DNA of 64,000 nt from JBMORL01 sp049322335. Its GTDB lineage: Bacteria; Bacteroidota; Bacteroidia; Flavobacteriales_D; UBA2798. The position numbers and the translations under genes were made by a program. Where the stretch lies: NCBI GenBank assembly GCA_049322335.1, contig JBMORL010000048.1:70905-134904 (forward strand), written 5' to 3'. The notes beneath the pieces were generated by a model. That model was not told the origin of the DNA and made no database searches. It saw nothing but the letters and a program-made list of their open reading frames with translations. Shown here in pieces: positions 26,304-36,600 of the stretch; positions within the stretch are counted from its first letter, which is position 1, and every line of letters begins with the position of its first letter.

Positions 26304-26705
26304 TTATTTTTTTTCCATACAAAGTTCCACCAGCACCCCGTTGGTGCTTTTAGGGTGAAGAAATGCGATCATTTTATTATCAGCTCCTTCTTTTGCCGTT
26401 TTATGGATCAGCTCAAACCCGTTATCCGTTAGTCGCTGTATTTCCACATTGATATCATCAACGGCAAAAGCAATGTGATGCACCCCTTCTCCTTTTTTCT
26501 CAATGAATTTTGCAATGGCACTGCCGGGTTTTACAGATTCCAGCAACTCCACTTTGGTTTCGCCTACCATAAAGAATTGTGTGTTTACCCCCTCGCTTTC
26601 TACCTTTTCGGTTTTATACGGGGTTTTATTCAGCAAAAGGCTGAAGAGTTTTTCGGATTCAGCGATGCTTTTTACAGCAATGCCTATGTGTTCTATTTTG
26701 TTCAT
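26304..26705 (-). CDS. mce: Methylmalonyl-CoA epimerase
   Basis: 133 aa. Vicinal-oxygen-chelate fold made of two beta-alpha-beta-beta-beta modules. It interconverts (S)- and (R)-methylmalonyl-CoA on the route between propionyl-CoA and succinyl-CoA. Family features: KIEHIGIAVKSIAESEKLF with metal ligand H6, VKVELLES-like strand (TKVELLESVKPGSAI), GEGVHHIAFAVDDIN with His at 76-77, and NGVLVELCMEK with the final metal ligand E127. Length is normal. Methylmalonyl-CoA mutase is not in this window. A terminator for the gene upstream lies between it and 26767, so it probably has its own promoter or reads through. Confidence 0.92.
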   Translation of the reverse strand: MNKIEHIGIAVKSIAESEKLFSLLLNKTPYKTEKVESEGVNTQFFMVGETKVELLESVKPGSAIAKFIEKKGEGVHHIAFAVDDINVEIQRLTDNGFELIHKTAKEGADNKMIAFLHPKSTNGVLVELCMEKK

Positions 26706-26718
26706 GCTATAAAAATAA

Positions 26719-26748
26719 AAAAGCCCCGTGGAAAATCACAGGGCTTTT
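26719..26748 (-). terminator. Rho-independent terminator after the secreted protein
   Basis: AAAAGCCCTGTG (minus strand) pairs with CACGGGGCTTTT around a 6-nt loop, with a T-rich tail continuing towards 26710. It lies between the 26767 stop codon and mce. Confidence 0.8.
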
Positions 26749-26766
26749 ATTATAAATGTCTTTTTA

Positions 26767-27585
26767 TTATTGTTTGATGAATTGTGAGTCTTTGTTATCA
26801 AAGTTAATATAATAGGCCGCAGGCTTCATGCTGGAGCAATCTACCTGGTCGCCATATCCTTTTTTAACGATGTTACCGTAGGAGTCATAAATCTCATAGC
26901 GTGTTTTCACCGACTTATCGGTACCTGCTTCCACAAATTTGATAGGTGTTGATTTTACTTTTTTGGGAACAAAATCCACTTCTTTCACAGAAGGGTCGCT
27001 GAATGTTTTGGGCTGGGAGTAGCGCGGCTTATTGGTATAATCGAGCTGTTTGATTCTGACTTTATTTTCTCCGAAGTGTGGAGTAAGCTGAAATTCGTAG
27101 GAATGTTCTTCGGGAGTACCTTCTCCGTTTACCTCTCCCACGGGAATCCATTTGTTCCAGATAAATTGTTCGATGATGAAAGGAAGTTTTCCGTTTTCGT
27201 TTTTGGTTTTCCAGGTGAGTTTCCCGGTATTGGAAATATTCATGGAACCTTCAACCACTTCAAATGTGCTTTTAGGTTTTAAAACTTCTGCGTTAAGCAC
27301 TTTTGGGGTACAACCTTCTTTGTGTTCAATTTTAATTACAACGGCATCTCCCACTTTCAGCTGGTGGAGGCTCAGGTCAATTTCAAACGCACTGGATTCC
27401 CACGTATCGGTGGTAACTTTATCGTTTACCAAAACTTTAATGGTACAAAAACCCACCCCGCTTGATGCGAACGGATTCTGAACATACAGGTTCTTTCCCT
27501 GGTAATTTCCTTCCAGCACCAAAAATGCGCTGAATCCGCTGAAAGCTGTCAGGAAGAAGGTAATAGAGAGTATAATGTTTTTCAT
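26767..27585 (-). CDS. Secreted protein of unknown function
   Basis: 272 aa from the ATG at 27585; the frame extends to 27630 but the signal peptide MKNIILSITFFLTAFSGFSA fixes the start. The mature part reads like an adhesin or stalk-type beta protein: NLYVQNPFASSGVGFCTIKV with one Cys, a second Cys in HKEGCTPKVL, then NISNTGKLTWKTKNENGKLP and FIIEQFIWNKWIPVGEVNGE, resembling Ig/fibronectin-like domains. The C-terminal part has RYEIYDSYGNIVKKGYGDQV and SMKPAAYYINFDNKDSQFIKQ, similar in layout to a T9SS type A sorting domain but with a weak consensus, so I do not call it as one. A good promoter lies upstream. Confidence 0.7.
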   Translation of the reverse strand: MKNIILSITFFLTAFSGFSAFLVLEGNYQGKNLYVQNPFASSGVGFCTIKVLVNDKVTTDTWESSAFEIDLSLHQLKVGDAVVIKIEHKEGCTPKVLNAEVLKPKSTFEVVEGSMNISNTGKLTWKTKNENGKLPFIIEQFIWNKWIPVGEVNGEGTPEEHSYEFQLTPHFGENKVRIKQLDYTNKPRYSQPKTFSDPSVKEVDFVPKKVKSTPIKFVEAGTDKSVKTRYEIYDSYGNIVKKGYGDQVDCSSMKPAAYYINFDNKDSQFIKQ

Positions 27586-27615
27586 TTCCGTGTACTCAGT
27601 CTTTTTAATGATGCG

Positions 27616-27646
27616 CAATATTATGATCAATTTTCAAAATATCAAA
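27616..27646 (-). promoter_or_regulatory. Promoter of the 26767-27585 secreted protein gene
   Basis: On the minus strand TTTG (27646-27643) and TAATATTG (27623-27616) are 19 bp apart, fitting -33/-7 with one mismatch in the -7. The leader would be about 24 nt. Confidence 0.6.
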
Positions 27647-27792
27647 GTTTAATCCTCTATTTTTTTGCCATTTATCTGCTGTTTTTCGCGATGAACAGGT
27701 AAAATTGCAGCATTAATCTTATTAACCATTTAAATTTTGCATTTTTGCGGCTTTAGTGCTAAAATTGTAAAATTCGACAAATTCCATACAGA

Positions 27793-29580
27793 ATGAATAA
27801 GGCATTGATTTATGCAGCGTTAACAAGCCTTTTATTGGCTTCATGTTCGGGCGGAAACGGGGACAAAAGCGATCCGGATGGCAAGGAACAGCCCAAGAAG
27901 CGGGAAGCCAAAGGTGGTGAAGTGGTTTACGGAGGTACTTTTCATGTTTCCAATAACGAAAAGCACAAAACTCTTTTTCCCTATGATATAAAGGAAATAG
28001 GAACCGCACATATTGCCTGGCAGGTATACGAAGGCCTTGTTCGCCTGAGCCAGAAAGACCTTTCTATTCAGCCTTCACTGGCCGAAAAATGGGAGGTAAG
28101 TGATGATATGCTGGAATACACCTTTCATCTTAAAAAAGGCGTATTTTTTCATGATGATCCTTGTTTCACCGGGGGAAAAGGCCGCGAATTAAAGGCTTCT
28201 GACGTTAAATTTTCATTCGAATTGCTGGCCACCAAAGGAGTTAGCGATGAGGCTTTCGGCAACTCCATCAAAGAACGTATTGAGGGCGCCAATGATTTTT
28301 ATAACGGGAAAGCAAAGGAAATAAGCGGGATAAGCATTTCTGATGACTATACCGTTAAAATCCGCACTATAACTCCCAGCTCTTCTTTCCTCTACATTCT
28401 GGCCAATCCTGTTACAGCTATCCTGCCAAAAGAAGCCTGGGACAAGTACGGAAAAGAAATAGCAGTGGGTACTGGAGCATTTATGGTTACCAAAGGCGGA
28501 GACCCTAATAAGGAACTTATTTTAGCTGCCCATCCGAAGTATCACCGTAAGGATAAATGGGAAAATCAGCTACCTTATTTAGATACGGTTCATTTCCATT
28601 TTGTGGCAGAAAATACCGAAGAACTGGAAATGTTCAGGGCCAACAAGCTTTCTATGATCTATGGCCTGCCGGCAGAAAAAATAACGGAAGTAGTTCAGAA
28701 AAATATTCCCGATTTCACCAACAAACCGCCCAAATACATTCTTTTGCGTGAACCCGAAATGTCGGTTCAGTTTTATGAAATCAATATGAAAGAGCCCCAT
28801 TTTCAGAATGTGAAAGTGCGCCAGGCTCTTGCCTATGCCATTGACCGCACAAAGATTATGGAAGACATTCTGAACAACCAGGCCGCAGCCAACGGGCCCA
28901 GCCAACAGAATACAGGAAACTACGGCCTCACACCACCCCTTTACCAGTTTTCCAAATACGACACATCCAAAATCAAAGGATATAACTATAATCCCGACCT
29001 GGCCCGAAAACTAATGAGAGAAGCCGGATATCCCGAAGGAAAGGGCTTCCCCACCATAACACTGGAAGTGAACTACGGGGCAAAAAATATCCGCGTAGCC
29101 AATGAAATAATCAGTCAGTGGAAAGAAGTATTGGGAATAAATGTAGAACTCGAACAGGTTTCTCTTGCCCAAAAAATTGAAGATTCTGAATATGGCCGGG
29201 CAGATATTTTCCGCTCTGCCTGGGTAGCTGATTATCCCAGTCCCGAAACATTCCTCTCTATCTGCTATGGTAAAAATGTTCCTGAATCAATGGATAAGCC
29301 CTCGCATCCTAATACCATGCGCTATAAAAGTGCTGAATTCGATAAGAATTTTGAATTGGGTATGAGCGCTAAAACAGAAGAAGAACGCTACCAATACTTT
29401 GCAGAAGCAGAAAGAATTATGATGGAGGATTGCCCCGTAATCATCATCTGGTATGTGGAAAATTACAGGCTTATACAGTCATCTGTACACAACTACTTTA
29501 ACAACCCGATGAACTACTATGACCTTTCTGACATTTATATTAAACCTTTGAAAGCAGAGAAAGAGAAGAAAGCAGAATAA
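27793..29580 (+). CDS. ABC transporter substrate-binding lipoprotein, oligopeptide family 5
   Basis: 595 aa. Lipoprotein signal with lipobox LLAS-C18 and a Gly/Asp/Lys linker. The rest is a family 5 solute-binding protein (DppA/OppA type): AWQVYEGLVRLSQKDLSIQP, SLAEKWEVSDDMLEYTFHLKKGVFFHDD, FKNVKVRQALAYAID-like (HFQNVKVRQALAYAIDRTKI), YNPDLARKLMREAGYPEGKG and the aromatic region WVADYPSPETFLS near the ligand site. It should be anchored on the periplasmic side and deliver peptides or similar ligands to an ABC importer, but no permease or ATPase gene is adjacent. The C-terminus has a Lys/Glu-rich tail (EKEKKAE). Confidence 0.88.
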   Translation: MNKALIYAALTSLLLASCSGGNGDKSDPDGKEQPKKREAKGGEVVYGGTFHVSNNEKHKTLFPYDIKEIGTAHIAWQVYEGLVRLSQKDLSIQPSLAEKWEVSDDMLEYTFHLKKGVFFHDDPCFTGGKGRELKASDVKFSFELLATKGVSDEAFGNSIKERIEGANDFYNGKAKEISGISISDDYTVKIRTITPSSSFLYILANPVTAILPKEAWDKYGKEIAVGTGAFMVTKGGDPNKELILAAHPKYHRKDKWENQLPYLDTVHFHFVAENTEELEMFRANKLSMIYGLPAEKITEVVQKNIPDFTNKPPKYILLREPEMSVQFYEINMKEPHFQNVKVRQALAYAIDRTKIMEDILNNQAAANGPSQQNTGNYGLTPPLYQFSKYDTSKIKGYNYNPDLARKLMREAGYPEGKGFPTITLEVNYGAKNIRVANEIISQWKEVLGINVELEQVSLAQKIEDSEYGRADIFRSAWVADYPSPETFLSICYGKNVPESMDKPSHPNTMRYKSAEFDKNFELGMSAKTEEERYQYFAEAERIMMEDCPVIIIWYVENYRLIQSSVHNYFNNPMNYYDLSDIYIKPLKAEKEKKAE

Positions 29581-29620
29581 AAATTTTTACTTTATTATTT
29601 CCTGTTTTTCCCTGCTTTGC

Positions 29621-29795
29621 CCAAGTGTTTTTTCTCCTTAAGTGCTTTTTACTTTTAGTGCTTTCCCTTCAAGTGCTTTTTTCTTCAAGTACTTTCTCCT
29701 TAAGTGCTTTTTACTTTAAGTATTTCCCTCTTCAAGTGCTTTCTCTTCAAGTGCTTTCTCTTCAAGTACCAAGTACTTTCTCTTCAAATGCTTTT
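29621..29795. repeat. Array of about eleven 15-bp TTCAAGTGCTTTCTC-type units
   Basis: Units of about 15 bp follow each other: TTAAGTGCTTTTTAC, TTTTAGTGCTTTCCC, TTCAAGTGCTTTTTTC, TTCAAGTACTTTCTCC and so on, with two exact neighbours TTCAAGTGCTTTCTC at the end. Each has AAGTGCTT or the exact palindrome AAGTACTT at its centre. The array lies between convergent genes. Confidence 0.75.
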
Positions 29796-29804
29796 TTCTA
29801 TTGT

Positions 29805-29824
29805 CCGTTGACTGAAGTCAACGG
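29805..29824. repeat. CCGTTGACT-GA-AGTCAACGG hairpin
   Basis: A 9-bp perfect inverted repeat with a 2-nt spacer, no T-run. Probably an intergenic repeat unit rather than a terminator. Confidence 0.55.
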
Positions 29825-29841
29825 CAAGGGAGGGATGAAAA

Positions 29842-29878
29842 CAAAAAGCCCCGGGAGTTTCTCCCGGGGCTTTTTGTT
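29842..29878. terminator. Bidirectional Rho-independent terminator
   Basis: CAAAAAGCCCCGGGAG (29842-29857), loop TTT, CTCCCGGGGCTTTTTG (29861-29876): a 16-bp perfect stem with T-runs on both strands, between convergent genes. It can end both the binding-protein and the lipoprotein transcripts. Confidence 0.88.
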
Positions 29879-29894
29879 TGTTGACTAAAAATTT

Positions 29895-30467
29895 TTAAGC
29901 TGGCATTGCTATGAGAGAGCAGATGGACTTATACATATCCATTGCCTGGACTTCAGAAAATTCTCCCATATCAAAACTCTTTACGATATACTCTACATTA
30001 TTGATTTTTACCACACCGAATGCATGATAATAGTCGCGGGGGCCGGCTTCATTGGGCAGGCTGGCTTTATACACCATTTTATTGGCGTCTTCTTTAATAT
30101 ATTCCACCACAAAAACACCGTCATTTTTCAACCGGTCTTTTTCTCTTTGCAGGTAGTTTCCTTCTCCATCTACTTCCTCAATGATGAGATGATATTCTGT
30201 GCCAATAGTGATTTCCCAGGTGAGGAGATCTTCGTTTTTGGCAATGTCTACAGGAAGTTTTTCGCCTGTGGGTGACAATAATTCGGGCACCATAATTTTT
30301 GTATTCAACCCGTTTGACGACAGATCGTGTTCATGCATCCCGGTATAATCCACCTCTTCGGTACCGACAGTGGAATCACCGTCTTTGCCGTCTGATTTTG
30401 TTTCGCCTCCGCAGCTGTTGAACATTACAGCCGGAGCCATCAGGAAAAGGAATAACAACTTTTTCAT
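29895..30467 (-). CDS. Lipoprotein of unknown function
   Basis: 190 aa. Signal MKKLLFLFLMAPAVMFNSC with lipobox Cys19, then a Gly/Lys/Asp-rich linker. The mature part has LSSNGLNTKIMVPELLSPTG, WEITIGTEYHLIIEEVDGEG and MVYKASLPNEAGPRDYYHAF, a small mixed alpha/beta domain. I do not recognise the family. TATATTTG on the minus strand (30491-30484) is a perfect -7 element, 17 bp before the ATG; a TTTG at the -33 distance is missing. It ends at the bidirectional terminator. Confidence 0.65.
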   Translation of the reverse strand: MKKLLFLFLMAPAVMFNSCGGETKSDGKDGDSTVGTEEVDYTGMHEHDLSSNGLNTKIMVPELLSPTGEKLPVDIAKNEDLLTWEITIGTEYHLIIEEVDGEGNYLQREKDRLKNDGVFVVEYIKEDANKMVYKASLPNEAGPRDYYHAFGVVKINNVEYIVKSFDMGEFSEVQAMDMYKSICSLIAMPA

Positions 30468-30613
30468 AGTCGTGAATTTTGTTCAAATATATGATTTTTC
30501 GGGAAGTTGGGTGATTTGCCGGTAAAAAGCAACGGGGTAATGGGGCGTGCCATGGGATAAATCCGGGATATTTGTATGGCCCTTCTGTAATATCCGTTTT
30601 TTAGTAAATAAAT

Positions 30614-30642
30614 ACCTTCAGGGTTTTAAAACCCTTAAAGGT
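30614..30642. repeat. GGGTTTTAAAACCC palindrome
   Basis: ACCTTCA-GGGTTTTAAAACCC-TTAAAGGT: the 14-bp perfect palindrome (30621-30634) is extended by ACCTT/AAGGT. Lies in the spacer between the A2M gene end and the lipoprotein promoter. Confidence 0.5.
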
Positions 30643-30693
30643 GTGTGCAAGACTAAAGTATTTCATCTGTTATCTTCCCGTCTAAAATCTCTT

Positions 30694-33600
30694 CTACTTC
30701 CCTTCCACTTTCACACGAATACCCTCACTGTGTGAAGTAAATTCAGGAGCGTACATGCACTGAATAGTAGTGATTCCGTTGGAGAAATCACCGGCATGCG
30801 AAACGAAAAGGTCATATTCAAAAACATGCGTTCCTTTTGGCAGGTAATCGAAAAAGAAATTGGTAGCCGCGTCTTTGGTGGATTCGTAGTAACCGAGTCC
30901 GTCCTGCCACTTGTATCGTGAGAATACATTCACGGGTTCGAAACAGGAGGCACGCATATCTTTCATGTGAACATATTCCATTCCACGATCAACGCGCAAT
31001 TCGATGCGAACGCGTACTTTATCTCCGGGAGCAAGTTTTACCGTTTCGTCAATGGGCGCAATCACCGGACCGGCAAATGTATTTTTCACCAGGAATAATT
31101 TTTTGGAAAGTTTAAGCGGTGTTTCGTGTGTTGTGATTTTGTCCAGCTGTTCGAAATACTGCCAGTACAATGCGCCCCATGCTACACCATCATTTTTTTT
31201 GGTAACGGTTACATCGCCCATTTCGGGTTTAATATCGTTTCCGCTCCACGATGTTTTGAAATATCCTGTTCCCGCTTCTACTTTCACATCGGGTTGCTGG
31301 CGGGGATCTACTACCATATCGCCCAGTTTTACTTCCACCAGTTCGTCATTGGCCAGCACATCTGTCCCGCGCAATAATAACGCGTAGCAGGCTTCAGCAG
31401 TTGCTTTGGTGGTTTTCCAGTCGTGGGTTTGTTTATTTTTAAGCAGCCAGACTTTTAGTTCTTCCACGGCTTCCATATCGTTGGCCACTTCATCAAACAT
31501 TTCTATCATCAGTGCGTGGGTTTCAATCGGAGATTCATACCATGAATAACCGGCTACATTATCTTTCCAATACATTCCCAGTTCTTCGTGTGTGATTGAT
31601 TTTTCCTTTATGGATTTTGTAATATCAAAAGCAAGTTTATCGATTTCCAGGCGATGAGCAGCCAGGGCGAGCATTCCCTGTGCATAGATGTTGAAGTTGA
31701 GCCAGTATTTTTTCGCCTGTGCGGAATAGTATTCCATCGCTTCTTTCAATCCTTTGCCCATTGGCAGATCTTTGAAATAACTGCGGGCATACATAAACTG
31801 AATCACATCATACGAAATGTGTTGCGTGGTTTTGTACTCGGGATAATGGCGTTTGAGGTATTCGTAATCTTCCACCACGCGGGCATCGAGATAACGAACG
31901 GCATTTACCACCATATTCCACACTCTTCTGTCGTCACGCACATTTTTCACTCCCATTTTATCAAGGTGACCCATACCGGTAACGATATGTTGTGTGATAT
32001 ACCGGCTTTCTTCCATTCCGGGAAACCATGGCCATCCACCGTTAGACGATTGCGATTGTTCGAGTTTTCGCAAGGCAGAACTTAATTCGTTGCTCATCCG
32101 GTTGAGGTCGAACAACAGCGCCACCCGCTTTTTACGTTCGCTTTCATCTTTTGCTTCGAGCACCCACGGAGTTTCCTGGAGAATGAGTTCTTTCAACTCC
32201 TGATTTTTTTGCAGGTTGGATAAAAAGGCTTCGGGCGATTTTTGCTGCCAGCTTTGGAACACTGCTTTAATTTTCGGAGAAGAATTAACCACGTGCGTAG
32301 CAATGGAATTGGCATAGAAGCGTGAAAAAGTTTGTTCGGCACACTCATACGGATACTCCATCATGTAGGGCAATGCCTGGATAGCATACCATGCGGGGTT
32401 AGAAGTATATTCCAGTGTAAGTTTGTGGTTTCTGAGCGTGGCAGACGATTTTGAATTTACTAACTTGGTGAGGCTATACGTTTTTGTTCCTTTTTTGCGG
32501 ATAGGAAGTGGTAATGATTCGGTTACCATCATGCGGTTGGTGAGTACAGGAACAGGCACTTCTTCACCATCAGAAAAAGTTCCGGCTTTGGCCACCACTT
32601 TATAAGTAACGGCATCTACTCCTTCGGGAATCGAAATTTCCCATGCAACAGAAGTACTCTGCCCCTTTTTCACGCTGAATTTTTTCTGTGCGTTGTTATT
32701 TTTGAATTTATCATCGAGCGCTTTTGTAGTAATGGCATCCGAAAGAAATAACTGTGCTGTACCTTCAAGGTCTTTGTCGCTTAGGTTGGAAATTTTGGAT
32801 ACAAAAACGATTTTATCATTCTCGCGGAAGAAACGCGGTGCATTGGGCATTACCATTAATTCCTTTTGTGTTTGCAGCGTCTCCGTAATTTGTCCGATTT
32901 TTAAATCTTTCGTATGGCCAATTCCCATTACTTTCCATTTGGTGAGTGCTTCGGGAGCGGTGAATTTTACAATCACATTTCCATCCTGGTCGGTTTGCAG
33001 GTGAGGAAAAAAGAACGCTGTTTCACTCATATTTTTTCTGGCGGCTACTTTTGTCATGTCCTTCGGCTCTCCTGCTTTTCCACCGATAAATCCATCAGCA
33101 GGAACCGGGCTGTTGATATTTGCCAGGTTAGCATCTTTGGTGCCAAAATCAAATTTTCCGTCAACTATAGCGGTTGAGCCTGCAACCGCCTGCTTGTTTA
33201 CTCTAAAACTACCATTTCCTGCTTCTTTTTTATCTACACTTTCATCTGCTGATTTTTCAAATTCTGCAATTTCCGCTCCTGACTCCTCACGCACACCGCG
33301 TACAGCATAATTCCCGTCCATATCATCATAATAGTAGCGGTTATATCCGTAGTAATAGGTTTGATATCCGAACCAGTTGAGATAATCGTAATATTTTCCG
33401 GGTGCGGAATAGTAAGTATACCATTCATCCTGGTACACGGATGCATTCCGTGCGTTGAAACCGAAGCTGGTGTTCCAGCTTTTGGTAGCGTAATACGACT
33501 GCCAGGGATAGAAGGAAAAATAATTGGATGCAAATTCATCGAGTGAAGCATCGTACATGGTCATGAGCATTTCAGCTGCAATTTTTTCTCCTTTTTTACC

Positions 33601-36600
33601 TTTTAGTTTCAGCTTCCATTCTTCATTCGATCCGGGAAGAATTTTGTTCCGGAACGTTTCAAATTCAACGTCAAATTCTTTATTGGTGAAGGGAACGTAA
33701 ACGTTAAACGTTTCCCTGTAGTTGCGGTTGTTTTTGGTGAAGGCCACATGAACGGAATATCCTCCGCGGTGCGATTCATCTACCGGAAGCTCAATCAGTT
33801 TTTGTTCGTTGTTCAGCGTCAGCCATTTTTTCTCCACAATTTTTCCTTTGTGTTCTACTTCGTAAAGGGCTTTTACGTTAGTTAATTTGGTACCTATCAT
33901 AAACCGGGCTTTTTCACCGGGCTCGCAATTGACATCAATGATATCACTCCAATAAGGTTTGTTAAGCGACATCGGGCCCGACTGGTCGGAATACACGGTA
34001 AAATATTTTATATCTTTTACTTCTACGCCAAATGAATCTTTAGAGATAGCTTCAAGAATATAGTCTCCGGGCTGCCAGGAAGATATATTTTTAAGTTCAA
34101 GGGAGTCCTTTTTTTCTGTATCAAAACTCATTTCAAAAACTTTATTCCCTTTTGCCCATAATGTCCGGTCATTTTCATTTTCATATAATTCACCGGGGAA
34201 AGCGGCATAATGTTCTTCTTTGGTAAGGGCATGCCGGTCGGGTTGCTCCCATCTTCTTTCAATAAAAGTGGTTTCGGGAGATTTTAATTTATGAATGACA
34301 ATGTTTCCTTTTGCATTTACAGGTGTGTAATTAAGATTGGTGGCAGAAATGACAAATTTTTCTTTTTCCGAAAACGCAATATTAGCAGGAACACCAATGG
34401 AAAGCACCATGGAAACGGGGCCGACATTTACGGTGGTGGCAGCGGTATGTGTTTCGCCATTGATATCGGTTACATCTGCGGTAATGGTGTAGGAGAAATT
34501 CGGCTTCATGGTTCCCCTGCCTGCTTTTTTATCTTCCAGTGCGGTGAATTCAATCATAAAATTTCCGTTTTCATCGGTTACCAGTTCACCGTTTTTCAGT
34601 TCGGTGGCCGCATAGTTGTTATACCCATAGTAATAGGAATTATTGTAATAAGAATATCGGTCGTAATACCAGTAAGGATAATACATATTTCTTGTAATTC
34701 TGTATTTTACGGAAGCTCCATCAACGTTAGATCCGGCAAAGGCTTTGGCATTTCCCTGTACTTTTACAGTTTGATTTAATTTATAGGAACCTTTTACCGG
34801 TTCAAATACCACTTCAAATTTTGGCCGTTTGTATTCTTCTACCGAAAAATAATGTGTGCCATATCCGTCAGTAATATGCATCTGGCCATTTATAACACCG
34901 GTAGGTGCAGTGAATGTTCCGCTAAATGTTCCGTATTCGTTGGTAGTGAGATTGAGATCGGCAATTTTCTGGTAATTATAATCATACAAAATCACATTGG
35001 CTGATTCGTTGGTAGCCAGCGTATGTTTGTTGTCATCAGCCGTATGCAAACGAATTCCTTTAAAATGAACGGTCTGCCCGGGGCGATAAATGGCGCGGTC
35101 GGTAAAAAAATAAGTAACGGTTTGCGCCTTTGAGTAGTTGTAGGGACGATACTGGTAGTAACTCTGGTCAGAATTCAGGCGGTCATCACCGTAAGTGAAA
35201 TCAATATAAAAATAACGGTAATCCCTGTTTCCCCGTTTCACCTGGAAAAAGCCATTTTCATCGGTAGTATAGCTTTCGGCTTTTTTCACCTGGTATTTGC
35301 GAAGAGTATAGTTATATTCTTTTTCATATATCTGTGCCTTTACCCCCTGTAACGGCTCACCGGTTTCGCGGTGAAGAACAGTGATGTCGTAATTTTCTTC
35401 AGTATAGCTTCTGCGTTCAATATAACTTATATTGGTAACCCCCACACCGGTATAAGCCACTGCCTGGTTTTTAGTTTTAAAATCTTTATCCGTAGCGGCA
35501 AGAATAACATAATATCCTTTTTCGAGGTTGGGGATTTTAATTTCAAGATTATGCGAATTAAAATCCTTGTCGTCTTTCATGTCCTGTTCCCAGGTGTGAA
35601 CCGGTTTAAACTCTTTGTATTTTTTAATGAGTTGATCCTGGTCGTATGATTCACTCATATTAAAATCCCATCCCGGTTTAATGACGCGGAAATATAATTT
35701 ATCAATATTTTTTGAAGTGATGATAACTTTAGACGGCTCATTGGGAACAAAAGCATCTTCGGCACGGAAACTAAGTGTTTTTTGTTCGATGTTTGTTTTA
35801 AGCTGCTTACACAAAAATGATCCGTAAGCATCTTTATATTTTTTCATTGTTTCTTCACAGATGCGTATGGCGGTTTTATTTTCCCACTTAAAATCATCCG
35901 ATATAACCGGATTGTATCGCACAGCGCGGTCGTTGTGCCATTTGGCAATTTCGTAACTGATTTCTGCTGCCGAATGATGTTTTGCGTATTTATTGAAAAG
36001 GTTTTGCAAGGCCTGGTAATACAGTGTATCTTTTTCTTCCACTACCGAATAGTTTCTTACGAAACGGAGGCGTTTTAATTCCAGGTCAACAATTACAGAG
36101 GTGTCTTTATCGTTTTCATGGAATTTTGAAAGATTTTGTAATGTTTTTATGGCATGAAATTTAGTGGAAAGTGTGTCGGTAGTAGAAAGGTTCAGTGTGT
36201 TGAATGTTTTCAGATCAGTGAACAGCGCGGGGTTTTCTAATTTAAAAGTAACGGCTGGCCGGGTGACATCAAATTCTGTTCCTGAAAAAAAATCGATGGC
36301 GCGATGAGCGAGAAAATCGTAGACAGATGGGCGAAGATGGCGCGTATTGGTATAGGAAACCAGAATATCATCATATGATTTGATAGAAACTGTTTTTGTA
36401 AGATCGCTGTTTGTTAATGAGAGGAGATAATGTTTGGTGATTTGTTGTGAAATGGTTTTTAAATCCCATGTCCGGATATCTTCGTTTTTGAAATTTACTG
36501 TTTGGGTACGGTTCATGAATTTCCAGCGGTTGGAGGAATAGTATCCCCAGTATACTTCGGCAATAATGGAATGGATCATTTGTTTTTGCGGAGCCTGTGA

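Larger units (their letters stand above)
29581..29894. other. Intergenic region with near-palindromic repeat array and bidirectional terminator
   Basis: No gene supported. It contains the AAGTGCTT/AAGTACTT array (29621-29795), a hairpin CCGTTGACT/AGTCAACGG (29805-29824) and the terminator at 29842-29878. A short open frame through the array is low-complexity and not credible as a gene. Confidence 0.6.

Noticed and set aside
29625..29888. 87-codon plus-strand frame through the repeat array
   Set aside because: It is made of the 15-bp repeats, ends inside the terminator and has a low-complexity Leu/Phe/Ser content. No sign of a real protein.
34291..34779. Plus-strand frame opposite the A2M gene
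   Set aside because: Gly/Ile-rich antisense translation of the Tyr/Asn-rich A2M segment.
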